A stretch of 64,000 bases of DNA from Actinopolymorpha cephalotaxi (GCF_013408535.1 NZ_JACBZA010000001.1:1-64000), one strand, 5' to 3'. Counted from the stretch's first letter, positions 53,555-62,850 are shown. Translations and numbers: made by a program. Notes: generated by a model not told the origin, from the sequence alone.

Positions 53555-54592
53555 CTAGGTGTCGCGGCGGGGACCGGTGGACTCGCGGACGACGAGCCGG
53601 CAGGGAATCGTCTGCACCCCGCCGGTGACTGGCCGGCCGCCGATGGCGGCGAGCAGGTGCTCGGCGGCGATCCGGCCGACCTCGCCGAGGCTCATGTCCA
53701 CCGTCGTCAGCGGCGGCCGTGAGCCCAGCGCCATCGCCTCCCAGTTGTCGAACCCGATCAGCGCGATGTCACCGGGCACCCGCCGGCCCCGCTCGCGCAG
53801 CGTCTCCGCCACTCCGCGGGCGATCTGGTCGTTGCCGCAGAAGATCGCGTCCACGTCGGGCTCGGCCCGCAGCAGGATGTCGGCACCCTGGCGGCCCCAC
53901 TCCTCGGTCCACTCGCCGTACAGCGGTTCGCCGCCGACCAGCGGCAGCCCCGCCTCGGCCAGCGCGCGGTGCACCCCGGCCGCTCGCTGGCGGGCGGCGA
54001 GAAACCGGCTCGGCCCGGCGATGTGCGCGATCCGGGTGCGGCCGGTGGCGAGCAGGTGGCCGACCGCGAGCGCGCCGCCGCCCTCGTCGTCCGGGATCAC
54101 CGACAGGTCGGCCGGGTCGGTGGACTGGGTCATGGCGTACACCACCGGCACCGGCAGGTCGGCACCGATCGACGGCCGCGGCTCGGTGCGCCGCCCGGTG
54201 ACCAGCAGCCCGTCCACCCTCCGGGCGAGCAGCGTCTGGACGTGGTGGCGTTCGCGGATCGGGTCGTCGCGGGTGTCGCACATGAACACCGAGATCTGAC
54301 CCGCCCCGAGCGCGTCCTCCGCCCCCAGCATCACCGGGATGCTGAACCTGCCGAAGCTGTCGGAGGTGACCAGGCCGACGGTGAACGTGCGCCCGCTGAG
54401 CAGGCCGCGGGCCAGCGCGTTGGGCCGGAACCCCAGCTGCCGGGCCGCGTCGACCACCCGGTCGCGCGTCTCCTGCCGCAGCTTCCCGCGGCCGTTCAGC
54501 GCCTTGGACGCGGTGCCGACGGAGACGCCGGCCAGGCTCGCCACGTCGCGGATGGTGACGGCACGAACCTCCGGAGAGGGGGTCTGCGGCAA
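53555..54592 (-). CDS. LacI-family transcriptional repressor
   Basis: A 345-residue regulator. The N-terminal helix-turn-helix is typical ('TIRDVASLAGVSVGTASKALNG', residues about 13-34), followed by a hinge helix and a periplasmic-binding-like sugar domain ('VGLVTSDSFGRFSIPVMLGAED', 'DAIFCGNDQIARGVAETL', 'ALIGFDNWEAMAL'). The TTG at 54592 is the likely start, with GAAGGA seven bases upstream. The longer open frame above it is not family-like. The gene is divergent from the GH127 operon, whose promoter carries a TAAGGA/TCCTTA dyad (54731-54750), the likely operator. The inducer would be L-arabinose or an arabino-oligosaccharide (inference). Confidence 0.9.
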   Translation of the reverse strand: MPQTPSPEVRAVTIRDVASLAGVSVGTASKALNGRGKLRQETRDRVVDAARQLGFRPNALARGLLSGRTFTVGLVTSDSFGRFSIPVMLGAEDALGAGQISVFMCDTRDDPIRERHHVQTLLARRVDGLLVTGRRTEPRPSIGADLPVPVVYAMTQSTDPADLSVIPDDEGGGALAVGHLLATGRTRIAHIAGPSRFLAARQRAAGVHRALAEAGLPLVGGEPLYGEWTEEWGRQGADILLRAEPDVDAIFCGNDQIARGVAETLRERGRRVPGDIALIGFDNWEAMALGSRPPLTTVDMSLGEVGRIAAEHLLAAIGGRPVTGGVQTIPCRLVVRESTGPRRDT

Positions 54593-54690
54593 CGTGGTTT
54601 CCTTCGGTCCGCCGGTGTCGGGACGAGCGCAGTGTACGGGCTGCCTGGGAAACCTTACGTGGGAAACAAGGCTGAACCCGGTACGGGGTA

Positions 54691-54750
54691 TTGACCGTGC
54701 TCGATGATCAGCCCTACCTTGTGGGCGCCATAAGGAAAACCTATTCCTTA
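54691..54750 (+). promoter_or_regulatory. promoter and LacI-type operator of the GH127/ABC operon
   Basis: TTGACC (54691-54696) and TACCTT (54715-54720) form a -35/-10 pair with 18 bp between them. Transcription should start near 54727. The dyad TAAGGA (54731-54736) / TCCTTA (54745-54750) lies immediately after, where a LacI protein would block elongation. Its right arm (CCTTACG) recurs at 54653-54659 next to two direct GGGAAAC copies (54647, 54661), a possible second site that could also serve the LacI gene. Confidence 0.6.
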
Positions 54751-54901
54751 CGCTTCTCCATCCCGCATCGAACGCGCCCGAGCTCAGCATCTCCGAGCCA
54801 GGCAGCACTCGTCACGCACCACCTCGTCATGCACCACCTCGTTCCGCGCACCGCTCCGTCCGAGCCGCGGCGCCGGCCGGGCGTACCCACGAAGGAGGCC
54901 C

Positions 54902-56920
54902 ATGAGCACCACGGCGAACCGACCAGCCGACGCACAGTCCGGCGCACCGGCGGCCAGCGGCCCGGTCGAGCCGACCGCGGACAGCCGGGCACTGCACCGC
55001 CCGCTGCGGCTGCGCGACGTCCGCATCGACGGCGGCCCGCTCGGCCGCTGGCAGGACACCAACCGCGCGGCCAGCATCCCGCTGGGCATCAAGCAGTTGG
55101 AGGAGGCCGGCAACCTGCACAACCTGGGGCTGGCAGCCGGTGAGGTGACCGGCGACTTCCGCGGCCCGCGGTTCATGGACTCCGACCTCTACAAGCAGCT
55201 GGAGGCGGCCGCCTGGGAGGCCGGCCGCGAGGACGCCGGTGAGCTGCACGACTTCCTTCGCCGGGCCGCGGAACTGCTCACCAGGGCGCAGCGCCCCGAC
55301 GGTTACCTGAACTCCTACTACCAGGTCGTGAAGCCCGAGCGGCAGTACGCCGAACTCGAGCACAGCCACGAGATGTACTGCGCCGGGCACCTCGTCCAGG
55401 CCGCGGTGGCCGCCGCCCGCGTCGGCGGCGAACCAGAGCTGCTCGCCGTGGCGCGCCGCTTCGCCGACCATCTGGTCGAGGTGTTCCTGCGTGGCGGCAA
55501 CCCCGGCATCGACGGCCACCCGGAGATCGAGACCGCACTGGTGGAGCTGTACCGCCTCACCGGCGAGCGTTCCTACCTCGACCTCTCGCTGCACCTGGTG
55601 GACGAGCGCGGCAAGGGCCACATCGCCGGCAGCGGCATGGGCCAGCGCTACTTCCAGGACCACCTGCCGGTACGCGAGGCCGACACCGAGGTGGGCCACG
55701 CCGTCCGTGCGCTCTACCTCGAGGCCGGCATCGTGGACCTCTACCTCGAGACCGGCGACGCGTCGCTGCTCGACTCCTCCGTACGCCGGTGGGAGGACAT
55801 GGTGGCGACCAAGACCCAGCTCACCGGCGGGGTCGGCTCGCGGCACTCCCACGAGGCGTTCGGCGACCGCTACGAACTGCCGCCGGACCGCTCGTACAAC
55901 GAGACCTGCGCGGCGATCGCCAGCGTGCACTGGAACTGGCGGCTGCAGCTGGCGACGGGGGAGGGCCGGTACGCAGACCTGCTCGAACGCACGCTGTACA
56001 ACGCGTTCGCGGCGTCGACGTCGACCGACGGCACGAGGTTCTTCTACGTGAACCCCCTGCAGCGCAGGCACGATCACACCGAGGGCGACGACCCCGGACG
56101 CCGGCACGAGTGGTTCAGCTGCGCCTGCTGCCCGCCCAACATCATGCGGCTGGTGTCCACGCTGGGCCACTACGTCGCCACCACGAACGATGACGGGCTG
56201 AGCGTCCACCAGTACGTCCCGGGCACGATCCGGGCGGACCTGCCCGCGGGCGAGGTGGCCCTGTCGGTGCGGACCGAGTACCCCTGGGAGGGCGAGGTCG
56301 CCTTCACCGTCGACACCGCGCCGGAGGGCGAGTGGTCACTGGCGCTGCGGGTGCCGGGATGGAGCCCGTCCGTCGGGGTCGGCGTGAACGCCGAGCCGGT
56401 CGACGCGACGCCGGACGAGCGGGGTTACGTCGTCGTCCGCCGGGCCTGGTCGCCGGGTGACACGGTGACGATCTCGCTGGATCTCACGCCCCGGCTGGTC
56501 TTTCCGCACCAGCGGATCGACGCGGTGCGCGGCTGTGTCGCGGTCGAGCGCGGCCCGCTCGTCTACTGCTTCGAGCAGGCCGACCAGGCCGAGGGCGTCG
56601 ACGTGGAGGACCTCACGCTCGCTGCGAACACCCGCGTCCGGGTCGTACCGCAAGCCGACCTTGCCGGCGTCGGACGCACCGTCCTGCTCACCATGGACGC
56701 CGCCGCGGCGTCCCAGCCCCGCAACGGTTTTCCGTACTCCTCACAGCCGGCCGCCGAGTCGGTGACCAGCCACGCGGTGACCGCGACCGCGGTGCCGTAC
56801 TTCCAGTGGGACAACCGGGACGGCGGCGCGATGCGGGTCTGGCTGCCTGTCACCCAGTCCGGTGCCCAGTCCGCTACCCCGCAGGGAACCCCGCACGTCA
56901 CCTCAGGAGAAGCCTCATGA
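54902..56920 (+). CDS. GH127 beta-L-arabinofuranosidase
   Basis: A 672-residue GH127 enzyme (HypBA1-like) acting on beta-L-arabinofuranosides of hydroxyproline-linked glycans and related plant oligosaccharides. By motif the zinc/catalytic residues are Glu318 ('HEAFGDRYELP'), Glu334 and Cys336 ('YNETCAAIASVHWNW'), and Cys409/Cys410 ('CACCPPNIMR'). One of this cysteine pair is the nucleophile in HypBA1. The N-terminal alpha/alpha barrel and C-terminal beta domains fit the length. No signal peptide. ATG 54902 follows GAAGGAGG. Its stop overlaps the binding-protein start by four bases, so hydrolase and importer form one operon. Confidence 0.93.
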   Translation: MSTTANRPADAQSGAPAASGPVEPTADSRALHRPLRLRDVRIDGGPLGRWQDTNRAASIPLGIKQLEEAGNLHNLGLAAGEVTGDFRGPRFMDSDLYKQLEAAAWEAGREDAGELHDFLRRAAELLTRAQRPDGYLNSYYQVVKPERQYAELEHSHEMYCAGHLVQAAVAAARVGGEPELLAVARRFADHLVEVFLRGGNPGIDGHPEIETALVELYRLTGERSYLDLSLHLVDERGKGHIAGSGMGQRYFQDHLPVREADTEVGHAVRALYLEAGIVDLYLETGDASLLDSSVRRWEDMVATKTQLTGGVGSRHSHEAFGDRYELPPDRSYNETCAAIASVHWNWRLQLATGEGRYADLLERTLYNAFAASTSTDGTRFFYVNPLQRRHDHTEGDDPGRRHEWFSCACCPPNIMRLVSTLGHYVATTNDDGLSVHQYVPGTIRADLPAGEVALSVRTEYPWEGEVAFTVDTAPEGEWSLALRVPGWSPSVGVGVNAEPVDATPDERGYVVVRRAWSPGDTVTISLDLTPRLVFPHQRIDAVRGCVAVERGPLVYCFEQADQAEGVDVEDLTLAANTRVRVVPQADLAGVGRTVLLTMDAAAASQPRNGFPYSSQPAAESVTSHAVTATAVPYFQWDNRDGGAMRVWLPVTQSGAQSATPQGTPHVTSGEAS

Positions 56921-58317
56921 ACAACCGACCCATCGTGCCCGGACCCTCGCGCTGGAGCCGGCGGGACCTGCTACGGGCAGGCGGCCTGGTGGCCGGCGCC
57001 GCGGCGCTCCCGGCGCTGGCCGGCTGCGGAGGCGACAGCGGCGGAGGCGGCGGCGACAAGGCGCAGCTTCAGTTCATGTACTGGGGTTCGTCGTTCGAGC
57101 AGAAGGCGATCAACGCCATGCTCAAGCAGTTCGAGGACAAGAACAAGGGCGTCTCGGTCAAGCCCGTCTACACCCCGAACGAGTACGACACGAAGGTCAA
57201 CACCCTGGTGGCCAGCAAGCGCGCGCCCGACGTCGCGTACATGGGTGGCTCGATGGGCTACCGCCTGGCGGGCCAGGGCAAGCTGGTCAACCTCGCGAAG
57301 TACTTCAAGAAGTACCCCGCGCTCGCCGACCGGCTGCCGGGCACCTACTTCTGGTACGGCAAGGACGAGACGTTCGGCACCCAGACGGCCAACGAGGTCA
57401 TGCTGCTCTGGTACAACCGGGCGGTCATGAAGGACGCGGGTGTCGAGCCGCCGCCCGCCGAGGCCGGCAAGGCCTGGACGTGGGACGAGTTCGTGCAGGC
57501 CGCCTACAAGCTGACCCGCGACCAGAACGGCAAGCGTCCCGACGAGTCCGGCTTCGACCCCAAGCGGATCCGGCAGTTCGGCGCGTCGGTGAGCGTGCAG
57601 TCGAGCACCACCTGGGAGTCCTTCCTCCGCAGCAACGGCGCCGCGTTCGTCGACGAGGCCGGCACCAAGTGCCTGCTGGACCGGCCGGAGGCGGTGGAGG
57701 TGTTCCAGAACCTCCAGGACCTCATGTACAAACACCACGTCGCGCCGACTCCCGTACAGCTCGGCAACAACGCACCGGCCACCAACGTGCAGTTGCAGAC
57801 CAAGCGGATCGCGATGGCGGTGGACGGCCAGTGGACGCTGCTGGACATGGCCCAGAGCAAGGTCGACTACGGCATCGGTGTGCTGCCGAGGTACGGCGAG
57901 CCGGCCACCACCCAGTTGGGCGGCGCGTCGGTGGTGTTCTCCGGATCGAAGCACCCGGAGGAGGCGGTGGAGCTGTTCATGTTCCACAACGACCCGAGGT
58001 ACGTCGACCTGTTCAAGAACGGCCTGTGGATGCCGCTGGAGAAGAAGTACTACACCGACCCGCGGGCGATCGACTCCTGGATCAAGAACGACTCGCACCC
58101 GCCGGAGTACCGCACCGCGGTCGTCGACTACACGCTGAACCACGCCCAGACGGCGTTCAACCAGCGCCTGAAGAACATGGACAACATCAGCGAGGTGCTG
58201 ACGCCCGCGCTGCAGCGGATCGAGACCGGGAAGCAGCCTGCCAAGGAAGTGTTGACAGCGCTCGTACCCAAGATCGACAAGCTGTTGCAGGGCTGGTACC
58301 CGAGCCAGACGCCGTGA
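56917..58317 (+). CDS. carbohydrate ABC transporter substrate-binding lipoprotein (Tat-exported)
   Basis: A 466-residue CUT1 binding protein. The twin-arginine signal is 'SRRDLLRAGGLVAGAAALP' and the lipobox ends at 'LAGC'. A Gly-rich spacer follows, then the SBP_bac_1 fold ('LQFMYWGSSFEQKAI', 'APDVAYMGGSMGYRLAG', 'GGASVVFSGSKHPEEAVELF'). It presumably binds beta-arabinofuranosyl oligosaccharides or related plant sugars for the GH127 enzyme. ATGA overlap with the preceding gene indicates coupled translation. Confidence 0.93.
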   Translation: MNNRPIVPGPSRWSRRDLLRAGGLVAGAAALPALAGCGGDSGGGGGDKAQLQFMYWGSSFEQKAINAMLKQFEDKNKGVSVKPVYTPNEYDTKVNTLVASKRAPDVAYMGGSMGYRLAGQGKLVNLAKYFKKYPALADRLPGTYFWYGKDETFGTQTANEVMLLWYNRAVMKDAGVEPPPAEAGKAWTWDEFVQAAYKLTRDQNGKRPDESGFDPKRIRQFGASVSVQSSTTWESFLRSNGAAFVDEAGTKCLLDRPEAVEVFQNLQDLMYKHHVAPTPVQLGNNAPATNVQLQTKRIAMAVDGQWTLLDMAQSKVDYGIGVLPRYGEPATTQLGGASVVFSGSKHPEEAVELFMFHNDPRYVDLFKNGLWMPLEKKYYTDPRAIDSWIKNDSHPPEYRTAVVDYTLNHAQTAFNQRLKNMDNISEVLTPALQRIETGKQPAKEVLTALVPKIDKLLQGWYPSQTP

Positions 58318-58339
58318 CCGGCGGCAGGAAGGCGTTCGC

Positions 58340-59296
58340 ATGACCGTAGCTCCCACCGTGCCGGCGTCCCGGTCCGGTCAGGCGCGCTCTCGTGGGCCGG
58401 CCCACCTTTCGGGGCAGGGCCGGCTGGAGCGCCGCTGGGGTGTCGCGATGGCGCTGCCGGCGATCCTCGGCTTCGCGATCTTCACCATCGGGCCGATGAT
58501 CGCGTCGTTCGTCTTCAGCCTGACCGACTGGACCATCGGCGGCAGCCCGTCGTTCGTCGGGCTCGGCAACTACCGCACCCTCGGCGGCGACGAGCTGTTC
58601 TGGAAGTCCCTGAGCGTCACGACGTACTACACCCTGGGAGCGGTGCCACTCGCGCTGGTGATCGGGTTCGTCGTCGCCCTGCTGCTCAACCAGAAGGTGC
58701 GCGGACTCGCCCTGTGGCGCACGATCTACTACCTGCCCACGTTGGTGCCGGCGGTGGCCAGTGCCGTGTTGTGGATCTGGATCTTCAACCCCGACTTCGG
58801 TCTGCTCAACTCCCTGCTGCGCGAGGGCGGACTGCCCACGTCGCAGTGGATCTACAGCGAGGGCGCCGCGGTGCCGTCGCTGGTCATCATGAGCACCTGG
58901 GGATTCGGCAACGCGATGGTGATCTTCCTCGCCGGGCTGCAGGGTGTGCCGCGGCATCTGTACGAGGCGGTGTCCATCGACGGCGGCGGCGTGTGGCAGC
59001 GGTTCCGGCACGTGACCCTGCCGATGATGACGCCGACCATCTTCTACAACCTGGTCACCGGCGTGATCGGCACGTTCCAGGTGTTCAACCAGGCGTACGT
59101 CATGACCCAGGGCGGTCCGAACAACGCCACGCTGTTCTACATCTACTACCTGTGGCGGACCGCGTTCACCGAGAGCCAGATGGGGTACGCGAGCGCGCTC
59201 GCCTGGATCCTCTTCATGGTGATCATGGTCATCACGTTCTTCCTGTTCCGGAACGCCCGCCGGTGGGTCTACTACGAGATGGCAGGTGCGCGATGA
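58340..59296 (+). CDS. carbohydrate ABC transporter permease (CUT1, MalF-like)
   Basis: A 318-residue permease with six helices. TM1 is 'MALPAILGFAIFTIGPMIASFVFS' and the EAA motif is 'GVPRHLYEAVSIDGGGVWQRFRHVTLP'. The periplasmic loop 'FNPDFGLLNSLLREGGLP' is typical of UgpA/MalF proteins. Its stop overlaps the next start (ATGA). No ATPase gene follows, so energising is probably by a shared MsiK-like ATPase. Confidence 0.93.
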   Translation: MTVAPTVPASRSGQARSRGPAHLSGQGRLERRWGVAMALPAILGFAIFTIGPMIASFVFSLTDWTIGGSPSFVGLGNYRTLGGDELFWKSLSVTTYYTLGAVPLALVIGFVVALLLNQKVRGLALWRTIYYLPTLVPAVASAVLWIWIFNPDFGLLNSLLREGGLPTSQWIYSEGAAVPSLVIMSTWGFGNAMVIFLAGLQGVPRHLYEAVSIDGGGVWQRFRHVTLPMMTPTIFYNLVTGVIGTFQVFNQAYVMTQGGPNNATLFYIYYLWRTAFTESQMGYASALAWILFMVIMVITFFLFRNARRWVYYEMAGAR

Positions 59297-60165
59297 GTTC
59301 GGTGGCCGGTGTGAGCGGCACGCGGGGGAGGCGGATGCGTCCCGGCCGGCTGGCGCTCTACGTCGTCCTGGTGCTCGGCGCGGTCCCGACGATGCTGCCG
59401 TTCGTGTGGCTGATCCGCAGCGCGCTGATGAACGACGACCAGATCTTCGTAGCACCGCCGGACTGGATCCCGAACCCGTTCGAGTGGGCCAACTTCAGCG
59501 GGGCACTCACCGCGCAGCCGTTCCTGAGGTACTTCCTCAACACGATGGTGATCGAGTTGTTCACCGTGACGGGCACGGTGCTCACCTGTTCCGTCGCGGC
59601 GTTCAGCTTCGCCCGGCTGCGCTGGCGGGGCCGCAACGTGGTGTTCGCGTTGCTGCTCAGCAGTGTGATGCTGCCGTACGCGGTGACCCTCATCCCGACG
59701 TTCGTGATGTGGCGTTCGCTGGGCGCGCTGGACACGTTCCTTCCGCTCACGGTGCCCGCGTGGTTCGCCGGCGCCGGCGGCGGGGTGTTCAACGTCTTCC
59801 TGCTGCGGCAGTTCTTCCTGACCATCCCGTTCGAACTGGACGAGGCGGCCTACATCGACGGCGCGTCACCGTGGAAGGTGTTCGCGATGATCATCATGCC
59901 GCTGTCCAAGCCGGCGCTGGTGGTGGTGACGATCTTCACCTTCATCGGCGTGTGGAACGACTTCCTCGGGCCGTTGCTGTATCTCAGCGACGAGAGCAAG
60001 TACACCCTGGCACTGGGGCTGGCGTCGTTCCAGAGCGTCTACACCGCACAGTGGGGTTACCTGATGGCCGCGTCGGCGGCGGTGATCGCGCCGATCATCG
60101 TGCTCTTCTTCGTACTCCAGCGGTACTTCATCGAGGGCGTCACCCTGACCGGTATCAAGAGCTGA
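59293..60165 (+). CDS. carbohydrate ABC transporter permease (CUT1, MalG-like)
   Basis: A 290-residue permease with the EAA motif 'FELDEAAYIDGASPWKVFAMIIMPLSKPAL' region and C-terminal 'LQRYFIEGVTLTGIKS'. The N-terminus 'LALYVVLVLGAVPTMLPFVWLI' is the usual first helix. It pairs with the preceding permease. The following small gene starts 18 bases after its stop in the same direction. Confidence 0.93.
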   Translation: MSSVAGVSGTRGRRMRPGRLALYVVLVLGAVPTMLPFVWLIRSALMNDDQIFVAPPDWIPNPFEWANFSGALTAQPFLRYFLNTMVIELFTVTGTVLTCSVAAFSFARLRWRGRNVVFALLLSSVMLPYAVTLIPTFVMWRSLGALDTFLPLTVPAWFAGAGGGVFNVFLLRQFFLTIPFELDEAAYIDGASPWKVFAMIIMPLSKPALVVVTIFTFIGVWNDFLGPLLYLSDESKYTLALGLASFQSVYTAQWGYLMAASAAVIAPIIVLFFVLQRYFIEGVTLTGIKS

Positions 60166-60183
60166 CCGGCCAAGGATCCGGAG

Positions 60184-60486
60184 ATGACGCTCACCCTGGA
60201 CTTCGTGCTGCACGGGCCGACGCTGTTCGACGCGCCGGCGATCGTGGAATCCTCGGTCGACTGGTGGGCGGACTCCTTCCTGGTGGCGACTCCCGACGCG
60301 CTGATGACCCCGATCATCGAGCCGCTGTGCGCTTTCCGTTGGGGGTACGAGGTGGACGACGACGGTGTGGTGACGAGCAGGCCGCCGCGCGTCCGGTCGA
60401 CAGCGGAGGCCTGGGACGAGGTCCGCGACGGCATCCAGGAGCTCCACCCAGGCTGGACCCTCAGGTCGGCGGAGGGCCGCGACTGA
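60184..60486 (+). CDS. small hypothetical protein at the end of the GH127/ABC operon
   Basis: A 100-residue acidic protein I do not recognise. It has no signal peptide or membrane helix and contains several Trp residues ('VDWWADSFLVATP', 'FRWGYEVDDDG', 'HPGWTL'). The mixed alpha/beta pattern suggests a compact domain. The close 18-base spacing and AAGGA upstream place it in the same transcript as the sugar transporter. A regulatory or accessory role is possible. The codon usage matches its neighbours. Confidence 0.65.
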   Translation: MTLTLDFVLHGPTLFDAPAIVESSVDWWADSFLVATPDALMTPIIEPLCAFRWGYEVDDDGVVTSRPPRVRSTAEAWDEVRDGIQELHPGWTLRSAEGRD

Positions 60487-60590
60487 TCAGCCCTGCTTGT
60501 CGTTGCCGGCCGGCGTCCGTCGTCGTGAGCCGGCGGTGCCACCGGCGGGCTGCGACGACCAGGTTTTTGTCCACAGGTGGCGGATCGGCT

Positions 60591-60636
60591 TTCCCTTGTG
60601 GACAACGGGTTAGGTGTCGGTGGCAGCCGGTAGAGT
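60591..60636 (+). promoter_or_regulatory. conserved leaderless promoter of the intact DUF222 gene
   Basis: A TTCCCTTGTGGACAACGGGTT block lies at 60591-60611 and TAGAGT at 60631-60636. TCGAAC follows, and the ATG at 60643 comes directly after, so the mRNA is probably leaderless. The same two elements precede the decayed copy at 7444. Confidence 0.55.
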
Positions 60637-60642
60637 TCGAAC

Positions 60643-62802
60643 ATGCATTCGACGACGCAGGACCTTCCCGGCAGCGGTGGCCATGGCACCGTCGCCCGGT
60701 TGAAGGCTGCGGTCGGCATGTTCCGCGCCGGACTCGACGACGCCCTGTCCACCCCCACCACCTACGTCGACGCCCGCGCCCTCGGTGACCTGATCAGCGA
60801 ACTGACCGTGGAGGAGTCCCGGCTCGACGCGCTGAAACTCGGATGGGTACGCCAAGCAGAGGCCTGCGACATCGGCAAAACCACCGGCGCGGCCACCACG
60901 GCGGCGTGGCTGCGCACCACCCAGCGGATGGGCACGAAGGACTCCTACGCCACCGTCAACCTGGCCCGCGACCTGGACCGCACCATCACCCTGACCGCCC
61001 GCGCCATGGCACGAGGGGAAGTCTCGTTCCGGCACGCGCAGGTCATCGCCGGAGCCATCAAAGACCTGCCCAAGTGGGTCGGCCTCGAACAACGGGTCAA
61101 GGCCGAGGAGTACCTGATCGAGGAGTCCCGGCGGCGCAACCCTGACGACGTACGCCTGCTGGGCAGGCACCTGTTGCGGGTCATCGCGCCCGAGGAATGG
61201 GAGGAGCGGCTCGGCAAGGAACTCGACGCCGCCGAACGTGCCGCCGAACGCAGCAGGTCCCTGTTCTACCGGCCCAACGGTGTTCCGGGGTCGGAGACGG
61301 TGGTGATCAAGCTACCGGTGCTGGAGATGGAACAACTCCGCAAGATCATCGAAGCGCTCGTCGCCGCCGACAAGCGTGCCGAACCCGACGACCGTCCGCT
61401 GGACCAACGCCGCGGTGACGCGTTCGCCAACCTCGTCACCAGCATGGCCGAGTGGGAAGCCTCCCCGAACCGTGGCCGCGGGCGGGACTGCGTCACCGTC
61501 CTGATCCACCTGCAGCAACTCATGAACGGCCTCGGGTTCGGCACCATCGACGACCTCAACCCCGTCCGCCCCATGCCGTGTGGCTGCCAAACCCCCGACG
61601 CCAAACGCCAGAATGCCAAGCGGAAAGCCCGCAAGCGCACCAGCACCAACGACGCCACCGGTACGAGGAACACCAAGCCCAGCGAGAAGGCCGACGGCAC
61701 CGAGAACGGCGAGGAAGAAAGCGCCGAGCCCAGGAGTGGTGAGCCCAGTAGTAACGGCGAACCCAGCAACGGTGAACCCAGTGACGGTGAACCCAGTGAC
61801 GGTGAACCCAGCAGCGAGAACGCTGACGACATCAGGCCTGACTCCGGTCCGGGCCAAGCAGTTACCGACCCTGAGGACACGGGCGCCCCCGGCGAAACCG
61901 CCGAGCCTGCTGAGGCCAGCGAGCCCGGCGACCACAACGACCCCAGCGACCCGGACGACACGAGCGGCCCCGGCGAAACCGTCGAGGCTGCCGACCTCGA
62001 CGACCCGGACGTGACAAGCGACCCCGTCCAGCCCAACAGCCAGGCCGGTACCGGCGACCCGACGGCGGCAGCTCCCACTGCCGCGGAGACCACAGCAACC
62101 GCCCCGACAGGTCAATCAGACAAAGAGAAACCACCACCCGGCCAGCCAGACCCGACGGCCGGGGCGGCGGAGCGGATACCCGCACCGCGAGAACCCGGCC
62201 AGCCCCCACAACCGAACACCGCCACCGCAACCGAACCCGGGCCCGATCCGGAACCACATACCGGACCCGGGGACTGGGACCTCGGAGCTGAAGACGACGA
62301 CGCCGAACCCGGCTTCGACGAGGGTGCGGCGGGGCCGGATGCTGCCCTCGACCCCCACGACGGGTGCAGCAAGTGCGGTGGCGGCGGGTCCGCTCGCATC
62401 ACCGGCCTACGCGGGGAGCCGGTCTCGGTCGCCACGATCCGGAGGATGGCGTGCGACGCGAACATCATCCCGGTGGTCCTCAGCGGCGACGGGGAGGTCC
62501 TCGACGTGGGGATGGCCGACCGGTTCTTCACCGAAGCGCAACGCCGAGCTCTCGCGGTCCGCGACGGGTCCCACTGCCACTTCCCCGAATGCCAGGTGCC
62601 AGAACGACGTTGTGTCGCGCACCACATGACGGCCTGGGACGACTTCGGGCCGACCGACCTCGACAACGGAGTGCTCTTGTGTAAGTCCCATCACACGTTC
62701 GTGCACCACAAGGGCTGGCAGGTACGGATGGGCAGCCACGGCCACCCCGAATACATCCCGCCGGAGTGGGTGGACGTCCACCAGAAGGTGCAACGGCCAT
62801 GA
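60643..62802 (+). CDS. DUF222/HNH endonuclease domain protein (13E12 repeat family)
   Basis: A 719-residue intact relative of the pseudogene at 5478. The N-terminal DUF222 domain covers about residues 10-310 ('KLGWVRQAEACDIGKTTGAA', 'GEVSFRHAQVIAGAI'). A 250-residue Glu/Ser/Pro/Asp-rich linker contains 15-bp repeats. A Cys pair ('CSKCGGGG') precedes the HNH nuclease ('SHCHFPECQVPERRCVAHH', 'LDNGVLLCKSHHTFVHHKGW'). The family is abundant in Actinobacteria, often in many copies per genome. Function is unproven, with mobility or DNA processing suspected. ATG 60643 is set by the leaderless promoter. Confidence 0.93.
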   Translation: MHSTTQDLPGSGGHGTVARLKAAVGMFRAGLDDALSTPTTYVDARALGDLISELTVEESRLDALKLGWVRQAEACDIGKTTGAATTAAWLRTTQRMGTKDSYATVNLARDLDRTITLTARAMARGEVSFRHAQVIAGAIKDLPKWVGLEQRVKAEEYLIEESRRRNPDDVRLLGRHLLRVIAPEEWEERLGKELDAAERAAERSRSLFYRPNGVPGSETVVIKLPVLEMEQLRKIIEALVAADKRAEPDDRPLDQRRGDAFANLVTSMAEWEASPNRGRGRDCVTVLIHLQQLMNGLGFGTIDDLNPVRPMPCGCQTPDAKRQNAKRKARKRTSTNDATGTRNTKPSEKADGTENGEEESAEPRSGEPSSNGEPSNGEPSDGEPSDGEPSSENADDIRPDSGPGQAVTDPEDTGAPGETAEPAEASEPGDHNDPSDPDDTSGPGETVEAADLDDPDVTSDPVQPNSQAGTGDPTAAAPTAAETTATAPTGQSDKEKPPPGQPDPTAGAAERIPAPREPGQPPQPNTATATEPGPDPEPHTGPGDWDLGAEDDDAEPGFDEGAAGPDAALDPHDGCSKCGGGGSARITGLRGEPVSVATIRRMACDANIIPVVLSGDGEVLDVGMADRFFTEAQRRALAVRDGSHCHFPECQVPERRCVAHHMTAWDDFGPTDLDNGVLLCKSHHTFVHHKGWQVRMGSHGHPEYIPPEWVDVHQKVQRP
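61738..61815. repeat. 15-bp tandem repeat in the DUF222 linker
   Basis: Four 15-bp units (61756-61815, consensus GGTGAACCCAGTGAC) follow a diverged 18-base copy (61738-61755). They encode Gly-Glu-Pro-Ser-Asp/Asn. The period keeps frame, so copy number can drift without breaking the gene. Confidence 0.8.
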
Positions 62803-62850
62803 GTGCCGACCACGCCCCTGCCCGAAGGTGCCGCCGAAGACGGGCCGGCG

